Shown here in pieces: positions 18,961 to 27,830 of a stretch of DNA of 64,000 bases. Made by a program: the position numbers and the translations under genes. Below the pieces are notes generated by a model. It ran no database searches, was not told the DNA's origin, and saw nothing but the letters and a program-made list of their open reading frames with translations. Where the stretch lies: assembly GCF_001421805.1 (NCBI RefSeq), contig NZ_LMLC01000001.1, positions 1-64,000 on the forward strand, read 5' to 3'. Each line of letters opens with the position of its first letter. Positions within the stretch are counted from its first letter, which is position 1. This DNA comes from Sphingomonas sp. Leaf34. Its GTDB lineage: Bacteria; Pseudomonadota; Alphaproteobacteria; Sphingomonadales; Sphingomonadaceae.

Positions 18961-19502
18961 TGCGGATCATCGCGGGCCAATGGCGCGGACGCCCGATCGT
19001 CGCGCCCAAGGGGGATTCCACGCGTCCGACCGCCGACCGGATGCGCGAGACGTTGTTTTCGATGCTGACCAGTCGAGTCGGCAGCTTCGAGGGGTTGGCA
19101 GTCGCCGATCTGTTCGCCGGCTCGGGCGCGCTGGGTATCGAGGCGCTGTCGCGCGGCGCGGCGACGTGCATGTTCGTCGAATCGGACAAGCTGGCGGTCG
19201 ACGCGCTGAAAGCCAACCTCGCCAAGCTCGAGATTCGCGGCGACGTCCGCGCCACCTCGGTGATGGCGCTCGGCCCCGCGCCTGCACCGCTCGACGTGAT
19301 CCTGATGGATCCGCCGTACACCACCGGCGCCGGGCTGGTCGCGCTCGACAAGCTGTCGCGGCTCGGCTGGGTCGGCCCGGCGACGTGGATCAGCCTGGAG
19401 ACCGCCAAGGCCGAGGTCGTCGAACTGGCGGGCTTCGAGGTCGACGCGACTCGCGTCCACGGCAAGGCGCGGCTGACTCTTTTACGGCCAGCATCGGCGT
19501 AG
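18960..19502 (+). CDS. rsmD: 16S rRNA (guanine(966)-N(2))-methyltransferase
   Basis: The 180-residue SAM-dependent methyltransferase begins MRIIAGQWRGRPI, as is typical of RsmD. It has the SAM-binding DLFAGSGALGIEALSRGA and the catalytic ILMDPPY. It methylates G966 of 16S rRNA. ATG overlaps the pseudouridine synthase stop, linking two rRNA-modifying enzymes. It is followed five bases later by a large palindrome. Confidence 0.95.
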   Translation: MRIIAGQWRGRPIVAPKGDSTRPTADRMRETLFSMLTSRVGSFEGLAVADLFAGSGALGIEALSRGAATCMFVESDKLAVDALKANLAKLEIRGDVRATSVMALGPAPAPLDVILMDPPYTTGAGLVALDKLSRLGWVGPATWISLETAKAEVVELAGFEVDATRVHGKARLTLLRPASA

Positions 19503-19507
19503 AAGCT

Positions 19508-19562
19508 TGTTCTCTCGCGAAGGCGGGAGCCCAGACTGGGCTCCCGCCTTCGCGGGAGAACA
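19508..19562. terminator. 55-base near-perfect palindrome between convergent genes (repeat family A)
   Basis: Two 26-base arms (19508-19533 and 19537-19562) pair with one mismatch around the loop gac. It lies between the stops of rsmD and the convergent transporter and would fold on either transcript, so it may act as a bidirectional terminator or transcript end protector. Half of the same unit recurs beside adk at 23457-23482. Confidence 0.8.
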
Positions 19563-19564
19563 TA

Positions 19565-20824
19565 CTATTTTTGACCGGTGCGGCCGAGGATCAGCAGTCC
19601 GCCCAGGCTCAGCACCCCCGCCGCCATCAGATACCCGCCGACCAGCCATAGGCCATGCGGTGCCAGCGCCTCCGCCACGATCGGCGCGAGCGCACCGCCG
19701 AGCACGCCGCCGAGGTTGAACGTCATCGACACGCCGGTGTAGCGCACCCCCGCGGGAAACAGGCTCGGCAGCCATCCGCCGAGCGGCCCATAGGCGAACC
19801 CCATCACGAACAGCGCGCCCGACAGCCACAGCCACACCGTAAACAGCGATCCCGAACCCAGCATCGGCCCCATCAGCGCGCCGACGCCGATGCACCCGGC
19901 AAACCCGATCGCGAGCATCCGTGCCGCAGAATGCCGGTCCGACAGCACGCTGGCCACGATCACGCCGCCTGCGAGAAACCAGATCGCGACCAGTTCGACC
20001 GCGAGGAACGCCTCGCGAGAATAGCCGAGCGTCTTGGTGCCGTAGCCAAGCGCGAAGGCGGTCGCGAGGTAGAACAGCGCGAAGCAGGCGATGACGCCGA
20101 ACGTCCCCGCGAGCGTCGCGCGCAGATGCTGAGTCAGCAGCGTGGCGATCGGCACCTTGGGGAGCGCTTCGGTCGCCTCGGCCTCGAGGAACGCGGGCGT
20201 TTCGGTCAGCTTCAGCCGCACCCACAGCCCCAGCCCGACGAGGATCGCGCTCAACAGGAACGGGATGCGCCAGCCCCATGCGACGAACTGCGCCTCGTCG
20301 AGCACGAGGCCGATGACCAGGAATAATCCATTGGCGGCGAGGAAACCTACCGGTGCACCGAGCGGCGGAAACATCCCCCAGGTGTTCTTGCGGTGCGGCG
20401 GCGCGTTCTCGACCGCGAGCAACGCCGCCCCGCCCCATTCGCCGCCCAGCCCTAGTCCCTGCCCCAGCCGCATCAGACAGAGCAATGCGGGCGCGATCCA
20501 GCCGACCTGCGCATAGGTGGGGAGGAACGCGATCCCGACGGTCGATCCGCCCATCAGCAGCAGCGACGCGACCAGCGTCGACTTGCGCCCGACCCGGTCG
20601 CCGAAATGCCCGAACACGATCGCACCGACCGGACGCGCGACGAAGGCGAGCCCGAACGTCGCATAGCTCAGCAGCAATTGCGCCGAGTCCGATTGCCCGG
20701 CGAAGAACAACGGGCCGAACACCAGCGCGGCGGCGGTCGCATAGATGTAGAAATCGTAGAACTCGACTGCGGTGCCGACCAGGCTGGCGGCGAGGATGCG
20801 GCGGTTCGAGGCTAAGGTCGTCAT
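19565..20824 (-). CDS. MHS-type MFS transporter
   Basis: The 419-residue protein has 12 predicted helices and metabolite:H+ symporter motifs: GTAVEFYDFYIYATAAAL at the first helix, GHFGDRVGRKSTLV in loop 2-3, and RLGQGLGLGGEWGGAALLAVENAP. Family members carry organic acids or zwitterions such as shikimate, proline/betaine or alpha-ketoglutarate; the substrate is not evident. ATG 20824 is chosen over a GTG two codons upstream. Confidence 0.9.
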   Translation of the reverse strand: MTTLASNRRILAASLVGTAVEFYDFYIYATAAALVFGPLFFAGQSDSAQLLLSYATFGLAFVARPVGAIVFGHFGDRVGRKSTLVASLLLMGGSTVGIAFLPTYAQVGWIAPALLCLMRLGQGLGLGGEWGGAALLAVENAPPHRKNTWGMFPPLGAPVGFLAANGLFLVIGLVLDEAQFVAWGWRIPFLLSAILVGLGLWVRLKLTETPAFLEAEATEALPKVPIATLLTQHLRATLAGTFGVIACFALFYLATAFALGYGTKTLGYSREAFLAVELVAIWFLAGGVIVASVLSDRHSAARMLAIGFAGCIGVGALMGPMLGSGSLFTVWLWLSGALFVMGFAYGPLGGWLPSLFPAGVRYTGVSMTFNLGGVLGGALAPIVAEALAPHGLWLVGGYLMAAGVLSLGGLLILGRTGQK

Positions 20825-20875
20825 GACCACGACATCGCCGCGGAGTCGGTTGCGGTCAACCGGTTGCCGCGCAAG

Positions 20876-20910
20876 ATCCTCCCCGCCAGGGGGAGGGTCA
20901 GAGGGGGAGG
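20876..20910. repeat. Truncated family C palindromic repeat overlapping a kinase stop codon
   Basis: atcctccccgccaggggg followed by a gagggggagg arm matches family C but is shortened. The stop codon of the histidine kinase (20898-20900 on the minus strand) lies inside it. Confidence 0.7.
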
Positions 20911-22247
20911 ACGATGCGGGCGATCAGGCCCGGCGCATTGTCCGCAAGTTCGAAATGGCCATCATGCAGCCGCGCAACCGCTTCGATCAGCGCCATGCCG
21001 AGCCCTGCGCCGGGGGTTGAGCGTGCGCTGTCGAGGCGGCCGAAGCGCTTCAACGCCTGTGCGCGATCCGCAGCGGCGATGCCGGGGCCGCGGTCCTCGA
21101 CCTGGATCGCGACGCCATCGGTGCGGTGGACGATCCGCAGCGTCACCTCGCCCCCGCCTGCGCCGTGGCGGAGCGCGTTGTCGATCAGGTTGGTGATCGC
21201 CTGGCTGATCAGTTCGCGGTGCAGCTTCATCGGCGGCGGGCGATCGTCGATCGCGATCGTGAAGACGAGACCTGCGTCCTCCGCGACAGGCGCGTAGAGT
21301 TCACCAATCTCTTCGAGAAGGTCTGCCGGCGAGACCTCGATGAAGCGATCGCGCGAGACCGAGCCCGAGCGGCTGATCTCGATCACCATCGTCAGCATCC
21401 GCATGACGAGATCGGTCTCGACCAGCAGGCCGCCAAGCGCCGCCTCGCGTGCGTCCGGGTCGGCGATCAGCACCGCCTGCTCGGTCTTGGTACGCAGCCG
21501 CGCGAGCGGCGAGCGCAGATCATGAGCGAGGCTGTCGGTGACGATCCGCAGTTCGGCCATCACGCCCTCGAGCTTGCCGAGCATGACGTTGAGCCGCACC
21601 GCGAGGCGATCGAACGCGTCGCCACCGCCCGCGGCCATATCGACGCGCCGCGACAGATCGCCTTCGCCCGCCGCCTCGATCGCCTTGGCGATGCCGTCGA
21701 GGCGGCGGCCGACGTAGCGCGTGAGGACAAGCCCGCCGACCACGCCGAGCGCAAGCGACAGGAAAACGGCCACCGCGAGCGCGCGTTCGATCGCGCGCTC
21801 CTCGGCGGCGATCAGGTCGAGATTGCGACCGGTGAGAAGCCAGTACGCGCCGAGCGGGTGCAGCGCGTACCCCGACTCGCGCGCCGACCAGAGTGCGTCG
21901 GCGCCAAGCCGCGCGATCCGAAAATGCGTGGTCTTGAGCGGTACCGCGAGCCGTGCCGGCGCGATTCCGACAACCGCACGTCCCTCCGGGTCGATCACCG
22001 CGAGGACCAGCGACACGTCACCGGGAACGACCGCACCGTTGATCGCCTGACGCACTGCGGGAAGCCCGCCGCTACGCCAGACCGCGCGCAACGCCTCCGA
22101 TTGCTCGGTCGTCTCGCGACGGATCGCGTCGATCGCGTCGGCGCTGGTGGTCTTCCACACGAAGCCGACCAGCGCGAGATTGGACACGAGCGCGAGGGCA
22201 ATCGACAGAAGCGCAATTCGGGCGGTTACCGAAAGCCGGATCACCAC
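20898..22247 (-). CDS. Sensor histidine kinase
   Basis: The 449-residue membrane kinase has helices at about residues 8-31 and 158-180 enclosing a periplasmic sensor of about 125 residues, then a HAMP domain. The dimerisation box is LAHDLRSPLARLR with the phospho-His, and the ATPase has LIDNALRHG (N box), VEDRGPGIA (G1) and GAGLGMALIEAV (G2). GTG 22247 follows six bases after the response-regulator stop, so the two are one operon. The stimulus is unknown. The last codons lie in a palindromic repeat. Confidence 0.92.
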   Translation of the reverse strand: MVIRLSVTARIALLSIALALVSNLALVGFVWKTTSADAIDAIRRETTEQSEALRAVWRSGGLPAVRQAINGAVVPGDVSLVLAVIDPEGRAVVGIAPARLAVPLKTTHFRIARLGADALWSARESGYALHPLGAYWLLTGRNLDLIAAEERAIERALAVAVFLSLALGVVGGLVLTRYVGRRLDGIAKAIEAAGEGDLSRRVDMAAGGGDAFDRLAVRLNVMLGKLEGVMAELRIVTDSLAHDLRSPLARLRTKTEQAVLIADPDAREAALGGLLVETDLVMRMLTMVIEISRSGSVSRDRFIEVSPADLLEEIGELYAPVAEDAGLVFTIAIDDRPPPMKLHRELISQAITNLIDNALRHGAGGGEVTLRIVHRTDGVAIQVEDRGPGIAAADRAQALKRFGRLDSARSTPGAGLGMALIEAVARLHDGHFELADNAPGLIARIVLPL

Positions 22248-22253
22248 CCCGGA

Positions 22254-22946
22254 TCAGCCTTCGACAGCGAGACGGTATCCAGCGCCACGAACAGTATGAA
22301 GGATCGGCGTCGGGAAGCCATCCTCGAGCTTGCGGCGTAGGCGGCCGATATGGACGTCGACGACGTTCGAGCCCGGGTCGAAATGATAGTTCCAAATCTT
22401 CTCGAGCATCATCGTGCGCGTGACGACCTGGCCAGCATGACGCGCGAGGAATTCGAGCAGGTTGAATTCGCGCGCGCCAAGCGGGATCGTGCGACCGGCG
22501 CGCGAGACGGCGCGCGCGAGCAGATCGATCTCGAGGTCACCGACGGCAAGCTTGGTCTTTTGCGGCTCGGTCGCGGCGCGATCCGAGCGGCGAAGCATCG
22601 CTTCGATGCGTGCGGAGAGTTCGGCAAATGAAAATGGCTTGCAGAGATAATCGTCCGCGCCAGCCTTCAGGCCATCGACGCGGTCGTCGACGGCGGCGAG
22701 CGCGGACAGGATCAGCACCGGCGTCGCGATGCCGGCGGCGCGAATCGCGCTCACCATAGATAGCCCGTCAAGGCCCGGCAGCATACGATCGGCGATGATC
22801 AGGTCGAAGATGCCCTCGCTGGCGAGGAACAGACCGTCACGGCCATCGGCGCAGGCTTCGATCGCATGTCCGGCTTCGGCTAAACCCTTGGCAAGATAGG
22901 CGGATGTCGACGCATCGTCCTCGACGATCAAAATCTTGCGGCTCAA
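22254..22946 (-). CDS. OmpR-family response regulator (TTG start)
   Basis: The product is a receiver domain (LIVEDDAST, phospho-acceptor in LIIADRMLPGLDG, CKPF) followed by an OmpR/PhoB winged helix with GAREFNLLEFLARHAGQVVTRTMMLEKIW and HTVRGAGYRLAVEG. TTG 22946 is chosen because AGGGAAGG lies about 8 bases upstream and the product then begins MSRKILIVEDD; GTG 22982 is an alternative adding 12 residues. It is first in an operon with the kinase, just past adk where other bacteria have the alpha ribosomal operon. Confidence 0.9.
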   Translation of the reverse strand: MSRKILIVEDDASTSAYLAKGLAEAGHAIEACADGRDGLFLASEGIFDLIIADRMLPGLDGLSMVSAIRAAGIATPVLILSALAAVDDRVDGLKAGADDYLCKPFSFAELSARIEAMLRRSDRAATEPQKTKLAVGDLEIDLLARAVSRAGRTIPLGAREFNLLEFLARHAGQVVTRTMMLEKIWNYHFDPGSNVVDVHIGRLRRKLEDGFPTPILHTVRGAGYRLAVEG

Positions 22947-23266
22947 CGCGCTATCACCTTCCCTGGCACCGAAATCGGTCACTATCTCCTGCCCTCATAA
23001 ACGGAAAGGCCGGCGGAAAGAAGTCTTCCCACCGGCCCCCACGGTACCCCCGGGAGTGACGGGCACCGATCTCTGGAAAGTCGCGCGGCCGTTGCTGGCC
23101 ACGGGGTCTTTCTAGGATCTGGTGGGGGTCAGCGCGATGACCGACGGGTGACAATTGCGTCATGTTGAGGCGTGTTGGGTGATGGTCGCAATGGACCAAC
23201 GCGTGCTGCGCTAACGCCCACCGCTGACGCGTGCGAGGGCGGCCGAGAGATGCGCAGCCCGAACCC

Positions 23267-23377
23267 CTCCGTCATCCCAGCGAACGCCGGGACCATGGTT
23301 GCGGAGAAGGTGATGATGACAGGCCCTCGCCTGGTCTGCCGTAACCGTGGGTCCCGGCGTTCGCCGGGATGACGGAG
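23267..23377. repeat. Inverted repeat pair, family D
   Basis: Arms 23267-23294 and 23350-23377 (core gtcatccc.gcgaacgccggga) pair with one mismatch, and pairing continues weakly inward for about ten bases. The spacer between the 28-base arms is 55 bases. Such two-armed units are typical of REP/BIME-like elements. Confidence 0.85.
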
Positions 23378-23456
23378 AGCGGGGCGGATTACCCAACCGA
23401 GGCCTTAATCCAACGGGTAGGCATTAAGGGTAAGTAGATCGCCGTCGCCGCAGTCA

Positions 23457-23482
23457 TGTTCCCCCGCCTTCGCGGGAGAACA
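23457..23482. repeat. Palindromic repeat downstream of adk (family A half-unit)
   Basis: tgttcccccgc and gcgggagaaca pair over 11 bases around cttc. The unit matches one half of the palindrome at 19508-19562. It lies two bases past the adk stop and may end or protect the secY-adk transcript. Confidence 0.75.
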
Positions 23483-23484
23483 GA

Positions 23485-24135
23485 TTACCTGCCGTCGAGA
23501 ATCGCCGCGATCGCGGAACCGACATGCGCGATGTCGGCCATGCCGTCCACGCGATGGACCAGCCCCCGCGCATCGTAGATCGGCAGGATCGGTGCCGTCT
23601 TCGCCCGATATTCCGACATGCGGTTGTGGACGGTCTCCGCGTTGTCGTCGGGACGACGCTTGAACTCGGTCGATCCGCACACGTCGCACACGCCCGCAAC
23701 CGCCGGCTTCTTGTAGCGATCGTGATAACCCGCACCGCACTTGGCGCAAGTGTAGCGGCCGACGACGCGGTCGATGAGTGCTGCCTCGTCGACGCCGAGT
23801 TCGATCACGTAATCGAGAGTCCGGCCGCGATCGGCGAGCAGGCCGTCAAGCGCCTCGGCCTGCGCCGCAGTCCGCGGATAGCCGTCGAAGATGACGCCGT
23901 TCGCGGTATCCGGCTGGTCGAGGCGTTCACCGATGATGCCCGACACGATCTCGTCCGAAACGAGCCCGCCCGATTCCATCACCGACTTCGCCTGAAGGCC
24001 GACCGGGGTTCCGGCGGCGACCGCTGCACGCAGCATGTCGCCGGTCGAAAGCTGCACCATGCCGCGCTCGCTGACGAGCGTGGCGGCTTGGGTGCCCTTG
24101 CCCGCGCCAGGCGGTCCAAGAAGGATGATATTCAC
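23485..24135 (-). CDS. adk: Adenylate kinase with zinc-finger lid
   Basis: The 216-residue enzyme interconverts ATP+AMP and 2 ADP. Features are the P-loop GPPGAGKGTQ, STGDMLR, DGYPRT, and a long lid with CAKCG and CDVCG, a Cys4 zinc site usual in Gram-positive but present in some Gram-negative kinases. GTG 24135 has GAGGGGAG eight bases upstream and gives the family start MNIILLGPP; a GTG three codons earlier overlaps that site. It follows secY on the minus strand, as in spc operons. Confidence 0.96.
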   Translation of the reverse strand: MNIILLGPPGAGKGTQAATLVSERGMVQLSTGDMLRAAVAAGTPVGLQAKSVMESGGLVSDEIVSGIIGERLDQPDTANGVIFDGYPRTAAQAEALDGLLADRGRTLDYVIELGVDEAALIDRVVGRYTCAKCGAGYHDRYKKPAVAGVCDVCGSTEFKRRPDDNAETVHNRMSEYRAKTAPILPIYDARGLVHRVDGMADIAHVGSAIAAILDGR

Positions 24136-24186
24136 GAAACGCACTCCCCTCGTTCGTGCAGGATTAAACCGGGTTAGCCCCGCAAC

Positions 24187-25551
24187 TTAACGAAGTCGAT
24201 TGCCCTTGAGCTTCGCCTTCTTGATCAGGTCGCCATACTGGTGCGCCAGCAGGTGCGACTGGATCTGCGTCACCGTGTCCATCGTCACGTTGACGACGAT
24301 CAGCAGGCTGGTGCCGCCGAGGTAGAACGGGATCTGCAACGCGGTCACCAGATATTCGGGCAACAGGCAGATGATCGTCAGATACGCCGCACCGATGACG
24401 GTAATGCGAGTCAGCACGTAATCGAAGTAATTCTCGGTGTTCTTGCCCGGGCGAATGCCGGGGATGAACCCGCCATTGCGCTTCAGATTGTCGGCGGTTT
24501 CCTCGGGGTTGAAGACGACCGCGGTGTAGAAGAACGAGAAGAAGATGATGCCGGCGCCGTACAGCAGCATGTACACAGGCGAACCGTGCTGGAGGTACTG
24601 GTTGAGGGTGATGATGAAATCGCCCCACTTCGACTCGCCCGCCACGCGCTGGCCTGCGAACTGCGAGATCGTCAGTGGCATCAGCAGCAGCGACGACGCG
24701 AAGATCGGCGGGATGACACCTGCCGTGTTGATCTTCAGCGGCAGATGGCTGCGATCGGCCTGCATGCCGCGCTGAGTCTGGCGCTTGGGATACTGGATCA
24801 GGATACGACGCTGGGCGCGCTCCATGAAACAGATGAAGAGGATCAGCACGACCACCGCGACGACGATGCCGATCAGCTTGATCGGATCGAGCGAACCCGA
24901 ACGGCCGCCTTCGAGCAGGTTGACGAGCGTGACGGGCAGATGCGCGACGATGCCGGCCATGATGATCAGCGAGACGCCGTTGCCGATGCCGCGGCTGGTG
25001 ATCTGCTCGCCGAGCCACATCAGGAACATCGTACCGCCGATCAGCGAGATGACCGCGGCGACGCGGAACATCATGCCAGGCTCGATGACCGCCTGGATGC
25101 CCTGTGCCGCGCCGAGCGTTTCAAGGCCGACGGCGATGAAATAGCCCTGCACCGCGGTCAGGCCGACGGTGCCGTAGCGGGTGTACTGGTTGAGGCGCTT
25201 GCGGCCCGATTCGCCGTCCTTCTTGATGGCGGCGAGCGTCGGCGACAGCGACGTCGCGAGCTGCACCACGATCGAGGCGGTGATGTAGGGCATCACGCCG
25301 AGCGCGATCAGCGACATGCGGCTGAGCGAACCACCCGAGAAGGTGTTGAAGAAATCGAGCACGCCGCCCTGCGTCTGCTGCGACAGCAGGCCGAGCGCGG
25401 TCGGGTCGACACCCGGCAGCGGCACGTAGCTGAGCAGGCGGAAAATGATCAGCGCGCCGATCGTGAACCACAACCGCTTCTTGAGGTCGGTCGCCTTCGC
25501 GAATTTCGAAAGGCTGATGCTTTGCGCCATCTGGTCGGCTGCGGATGCCAT
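24187..25551 (-). CDS. secY: Preprotein translocase subunit SecY
   Basis: The 454-residue ten-helix channel protein forms the Sec pore with SecE (encoded at 44554) and SecG. Signatures are the plug region GGSLSRMSLIALGVMPYI, RLNQYTRYGT, and the cytoplasmic-loop residues near the C-terminus. ATG 25551. It is separated from rplO by a terminator-like hairpin and a repeat pair, so it may be transcribed with adk from its own promoter. Confidence 0.97.
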   Translation of the reverse strand: MASAADQMAQSISLSKFAKATDLKKRLWFTIGALIIFRLLSYVPLPGVDPTALGLLSQQTQGGVLDFFNTFSGGSLSRMSLIALGVMPYITASIVVQLATSLSPTLAAIKKDGESGRKRLNQYTRYGTVGLTAVQGYFIAVGLETLGAAQGIQAVIEPGMMFRVAAVISLIGGTMFLMWLGEQITSRGIGNGVSLIIMAGIVAHLPVTLVNLLEGGRSGSLDPIKLIGIVVAVVVLILFICFMERAQRRILIQYPKRQTQRGMQADRSHLPLKINTAGVIPPIFASSLLLMPLTISQFAGQRVAGESKWGDFIITLNQYLQHGSPVYMLLYGAGIIFFSFFYTAVVFNPEETADNLKRNGGFIPGIRPGKNTENYFDYVLTRITVIGAAYLTIICLLPEYLVTALQIPFYLGGTSLLIVVNVTMDTVTQIQSHLLAHQYGDLIKKAKLKGNRLR

Positions 25552-25663
25552 GCGTGTGATCGTCCTGGAAACAAAGAAGGCGGGATGCGTTGTGACCGCC
25601 CCCGCCGCTCATATAGGCGCAGGAGCGCGCTTGTCTAATGCCTAAGGCGGATCGCGTCTGCGG

Positions 25664-25792
25664 AATCCTCACCCGCCAGGGGGAGGTGGGCCGCTTCGGC
25701 GGCTTGGAGGGGGAGGTTTCGGAACGCGAGTTCATCGCTTACCGCCCCCTCCGTCAGCTACGCTGACACCTCCACCTGGCGGGGGAGGATTT
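25664..25792. repeat. Inverted pair of family C repeats between rplO and secY
   Basis: A left copy (25664-25716) and a right copy (25743-25792) are opposite in orientation around about 26 bases. The same two-copy inverted geometry boxes the DUF559 gene at 36186-36672, here without any gene inside. Confidence 0.85.
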
Positions 25793-25802
25793 TAGACCAA
25801 AC

Positions 25803-25840
25803 GAAAAAGGGGGAAGCGCACCCGGCGCCCCCTCCCCCAT
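25803..25840 (-). terminator. Terminator-like hairpin downstream of rplO
   Basis: On the minus strand gggggagg...ttccccc forms a G/C stem (25809-25814 with 25833-25838) followed by TTTTT (25808-25804). It would end the spc transcript after rplO, before secY. Confidence 0.55.
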
Positions 25841-25845
25841 CAAAG

Positions 25846-26388
25846 TCAGGCCTTGAACGACGCCTTGTGCGCCGCACGCTCCTTGTACTTCACGCCCTTC
25901 TTGGCGGCAGCCTTCTCGGCTGCGGGGACGAAGTGGATCACCTCGACCTTGCCGCCGATCTTCTCGACCGCTTCGATCGCGCCCTTCGACGCGCCGTCGA
26001 CGGTGAACGAGAGGACCGTGGTCAGCTCGCCCTTGGCGAGGAGGCGGACGCCGTCCTTGCCGCCGCGTGCCAGGCCTGCGGCCTTCAGCGCGGCGTGGTC
26101 GAGCGTGGAGTTCGCCTCGATCTTGCCGGCATCGACCGCGAGCTGGATCGCGCCGAGGTTGACCTCTGCGAAGTCCTTGCGGAAGATGTTGTTGAAGCCG
26201 CGCTTAGGCAGACGCATGTGGAGCGGCATCTGGCCGCCTTCGAAGCCGGCGATGGACACGCCCTCGCGGCTCTTCTGGCCCTTCTGGCCACGGCCGCCGG
26301 TCTTGCCCTTGCCCGAGCCGATGCCGCGTCCGACGCGCATCTTGGACTTACGGGCACCTTCGTTATCGCGGAGTTCGTTGAGCTTCAT
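25846..26388 (-). CDS. rplO: 50S ribosomal protein L15
   Basis: The 180-residue protein has the L15 N-terminus [22 protein letters not shown], the [19 protein letters not shown]-binding segment and [18 protein letters not shown]. It is longer than the 144-residue E. coli protein, with an Ala/Lys-rich C-terminus. It follows rpmD after a hairpin. Confidence 0.97.
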   Translation of the reverse strand: MKLNELRDNEGARKSKMRVGRGIGSGKGKTGGRGQKGQKSREGVSIAGFEGGQMPLHMRLPKRGFNNIFRKDFAEVNLGAIQLAVDAGKIEANSTLDHAALKAAGLARGGKDGVRLLAKGELTTVLSFTVDGASKGAIEAVEKIGGKVEVIHFVPAAEKAAAKKGVKYKERAAHKASFKA

Positions 26389-26441
26389 GGTAATGCACTC
26401 GCTTTCGCTTGTTACGCGCTGTGGAAATGGATTCTGGAATA

Positions 26442-26468
26442 AGAAAGGGGGCCGTTAGCCCCCTTTCT
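26442..26468 (-). terminator. Perfect 11-bp hairpin between rpmD and rplO
   Basis: agaaagggggc and gccccctttct pair perfectly around a five-base loop. On the minus strand it is followed by TTATTCC, a weak T-run, so it may cause partial termination or mark an RNA processing site inside the spc operon. Confidence 0.6.
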
Positions 26469-26495
26469 CGTATTTGTCACGTGGGTCGTGAAGGC

Positions 26496-26672
26496 TCAGC
26501 CTTCCACCGACACCATGTGCTGCACCTTGCGGATCATGCCGCGGACCTCTGGGCTGTCTTCCAGCTCGCGGGTCTTGTGCATCTTGTTCAGGCCGAGACC
26601 GATCAGCGTTGCGCGCTGGTCCTTCTCGCGGCGGATCGGCGAACCGGTCTGCGTGATCTTGATGGTTGCCAT
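26496..26672 (-). CDS. rpmD: 50S ribosomal protein L30
   Basis: This short frame encodes 58 residues beginning [19 protein letters not shown] and containing [19 protein letters not shown], the L30 signature, and ends MVSVEG. It lies six bases downstream of rpsE with the conserved rpsE-rpmD-rplO order. Confidence 0.96.
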   Translation of the reverse strand: MATIKITQTGSPIRREKDQRATLIGLGLNKMHKTRELEDSPEVRGMIRKVQHMVSVEG

Positions 26673-26678
26673 GATCGC

Positions 26679-27470
26679 TTACTCCGTGATCGCAGCTGCG
26701 TCTGCCTCGGGGGTCTTCGACCCACCGTGGCCGAGCAGGTCGGCGATCTTCTTGCCGCGACGCTGTGCGACGGCCTTCGGCGAGGTCTGCTCGCCAAGGG
26801 CTTCGAACGTTGCGCGGATCATGTTGTAGGGGTTCGACGTACCGACCGACTTGGTCACGACGTCTGCAACGCCCAGCGATTCGAAGACGGCGCGCATCGG
26901 GCCACCGGCGATGATGCCCGTACCCTGAGGCGCCGACCGCAGCGTGACCTTGCCGGCACCGAAGTGACCGTTGCCGTCATGATGCAGCGTGCGACCGTCC
27001 TTGAGCGGGACGCGAACCATCTTCTTCTTGGCAGCAGCCGTCGCCTTCGAGATGGCTTCCGGCACTTCGCGTGCCTTGCCATGACCGAAGCCCGCACGGC
27101 CCTTGCCGTCGCCGACGACGACGAGTGCTGCAAAGCCGAAGCGCTTGCCGCCCTTGACCGTCTTCGAGACGCGGTTGATGTGAACCAGCTTCTCGATCAG
27201 CTCTTCGCCGCCATCGTCCGAACCCGGACGACCGCCACGATTGTCACGACCACCGCGACCGCCGTCACGACCACCGCGGTTGCCACCCGGGCCACCGCTG
27301 CGACCGCCACCGGGGCCACCACGACCGCCACCGCCGCCGCCACCGGGTCGACCACGGCCACCGCCGTTATTGCCCTGGTACCCGGTGCTCTGCGGCACGT
27401 TCTGAGCCGTGACGTCCTGTGCGGTCGTCTCGGGTGCGATTACCGCTGGCGTGTTGTTTTCGTCAGCCAT
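26679..27470 (-). CDS. rpsE: 30S ribosomal protein S5 with Gly/Arg-rich N-terminal extension
   Basis: Residues from about 92 onward are ordinary S5 ([35 protein letters not shown], dsRNA-binding plus C-terminal domain), acting in decoding fidelity and assembly. The protein is 263 residues, about 95 longer than E. coli S5. The extra N-terminus is Gln/Gly/Arg-rich with RGG, GGR and GGPGG repeats like eukaryotic RGG boxes. ATG 27470 is the only plausible start; internal starts within the Gly tract lack a ribosome-binding site. Confidence 0.96.
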   Translation of the reverse strand: MADENNTPAVIAPETTAQDVTAQNVPQSTGYQGNNGGGRGRPGGGGGGGRGGPGGGRSGGPGGNRGGRDGGRGGRDNRGGRPGSDDGGEELIEKLVHINRVSKTVKGGKRFGFAALVVVGDGKGRAGFGHGKAREVPEAISKATAAAKKKMVRVPLKDGRTLHHDGNGHFGAGKVTLRSAPQGTGIIAGGPMRAVFESLGVADVVTKSVGTSNPYNMIRATFEALGEQTSPKAVAQRRGKKIADLLGHGGSKTPEADAAAITE

Positions 27471-27473
27471 GTC

Positions 27474-27830
27474 TTAGAACTCCAATCCGGCTTCGCGCGC
27501 GGCATCGGCAAGAGCCTTCACGCGACCGTGGTAGAGGAAGCCGCCGCGATCGAACACGACCTGAGTCACGCCCGCTGCCTTGGCAGCCTCGGCGACGCGC
27601 TTGCCGACCGAAGTCGCCGCGTCGATGTTGGCGCCGGACGTGCCGCGCACGTCCTTCTCCAGCGTCGAGGCCGAAGCGACCGTCGTACCAGCGGCATCGT
27701 CGATCACCTGGGCATAGATGTGCTTGCCCGAGCGATGTACCGACAACCGCGGACGGGTGCCTGCACGTGCGCGGAGCGCGGTACGATTGCGGCGACGCCG
27801 CTTTGCGAAAAGAGAGAGACCCTTGGTCAT
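27474..27830 (-). CDS. rplR: 50S ribosomal protein L18
   Basis: The 118-residue 5S rRNA-binding protein has [39 protein letters not shown] and [25 protein letters not shown] shares one base with the rplF stop and rpsE starts four bases after its stop. Confidence 0.97.
   Translation of the reverse strand: MTKGLSLFAKRRRRNRTALRARAGTRPRLSVHRSGKHIYAQVIDDAAGTTVASASTLEKDVRGTSGANIDAATSVGKRVAEAAKAAGVTQVVFDRGGFLYHGRVKALADAAREAGLEF

Larger units (their letters stand above)
22947..23484. other. 538-base gene-free region rich in palindromic repeats
   Basis: No frame with a ribosome-binding site or recognisable product was found. It should contain the promoter of the two-component operon and holds two repeat structures, annotated separately, that end just beside the adk stop codon. 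Confidence 0.6.
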
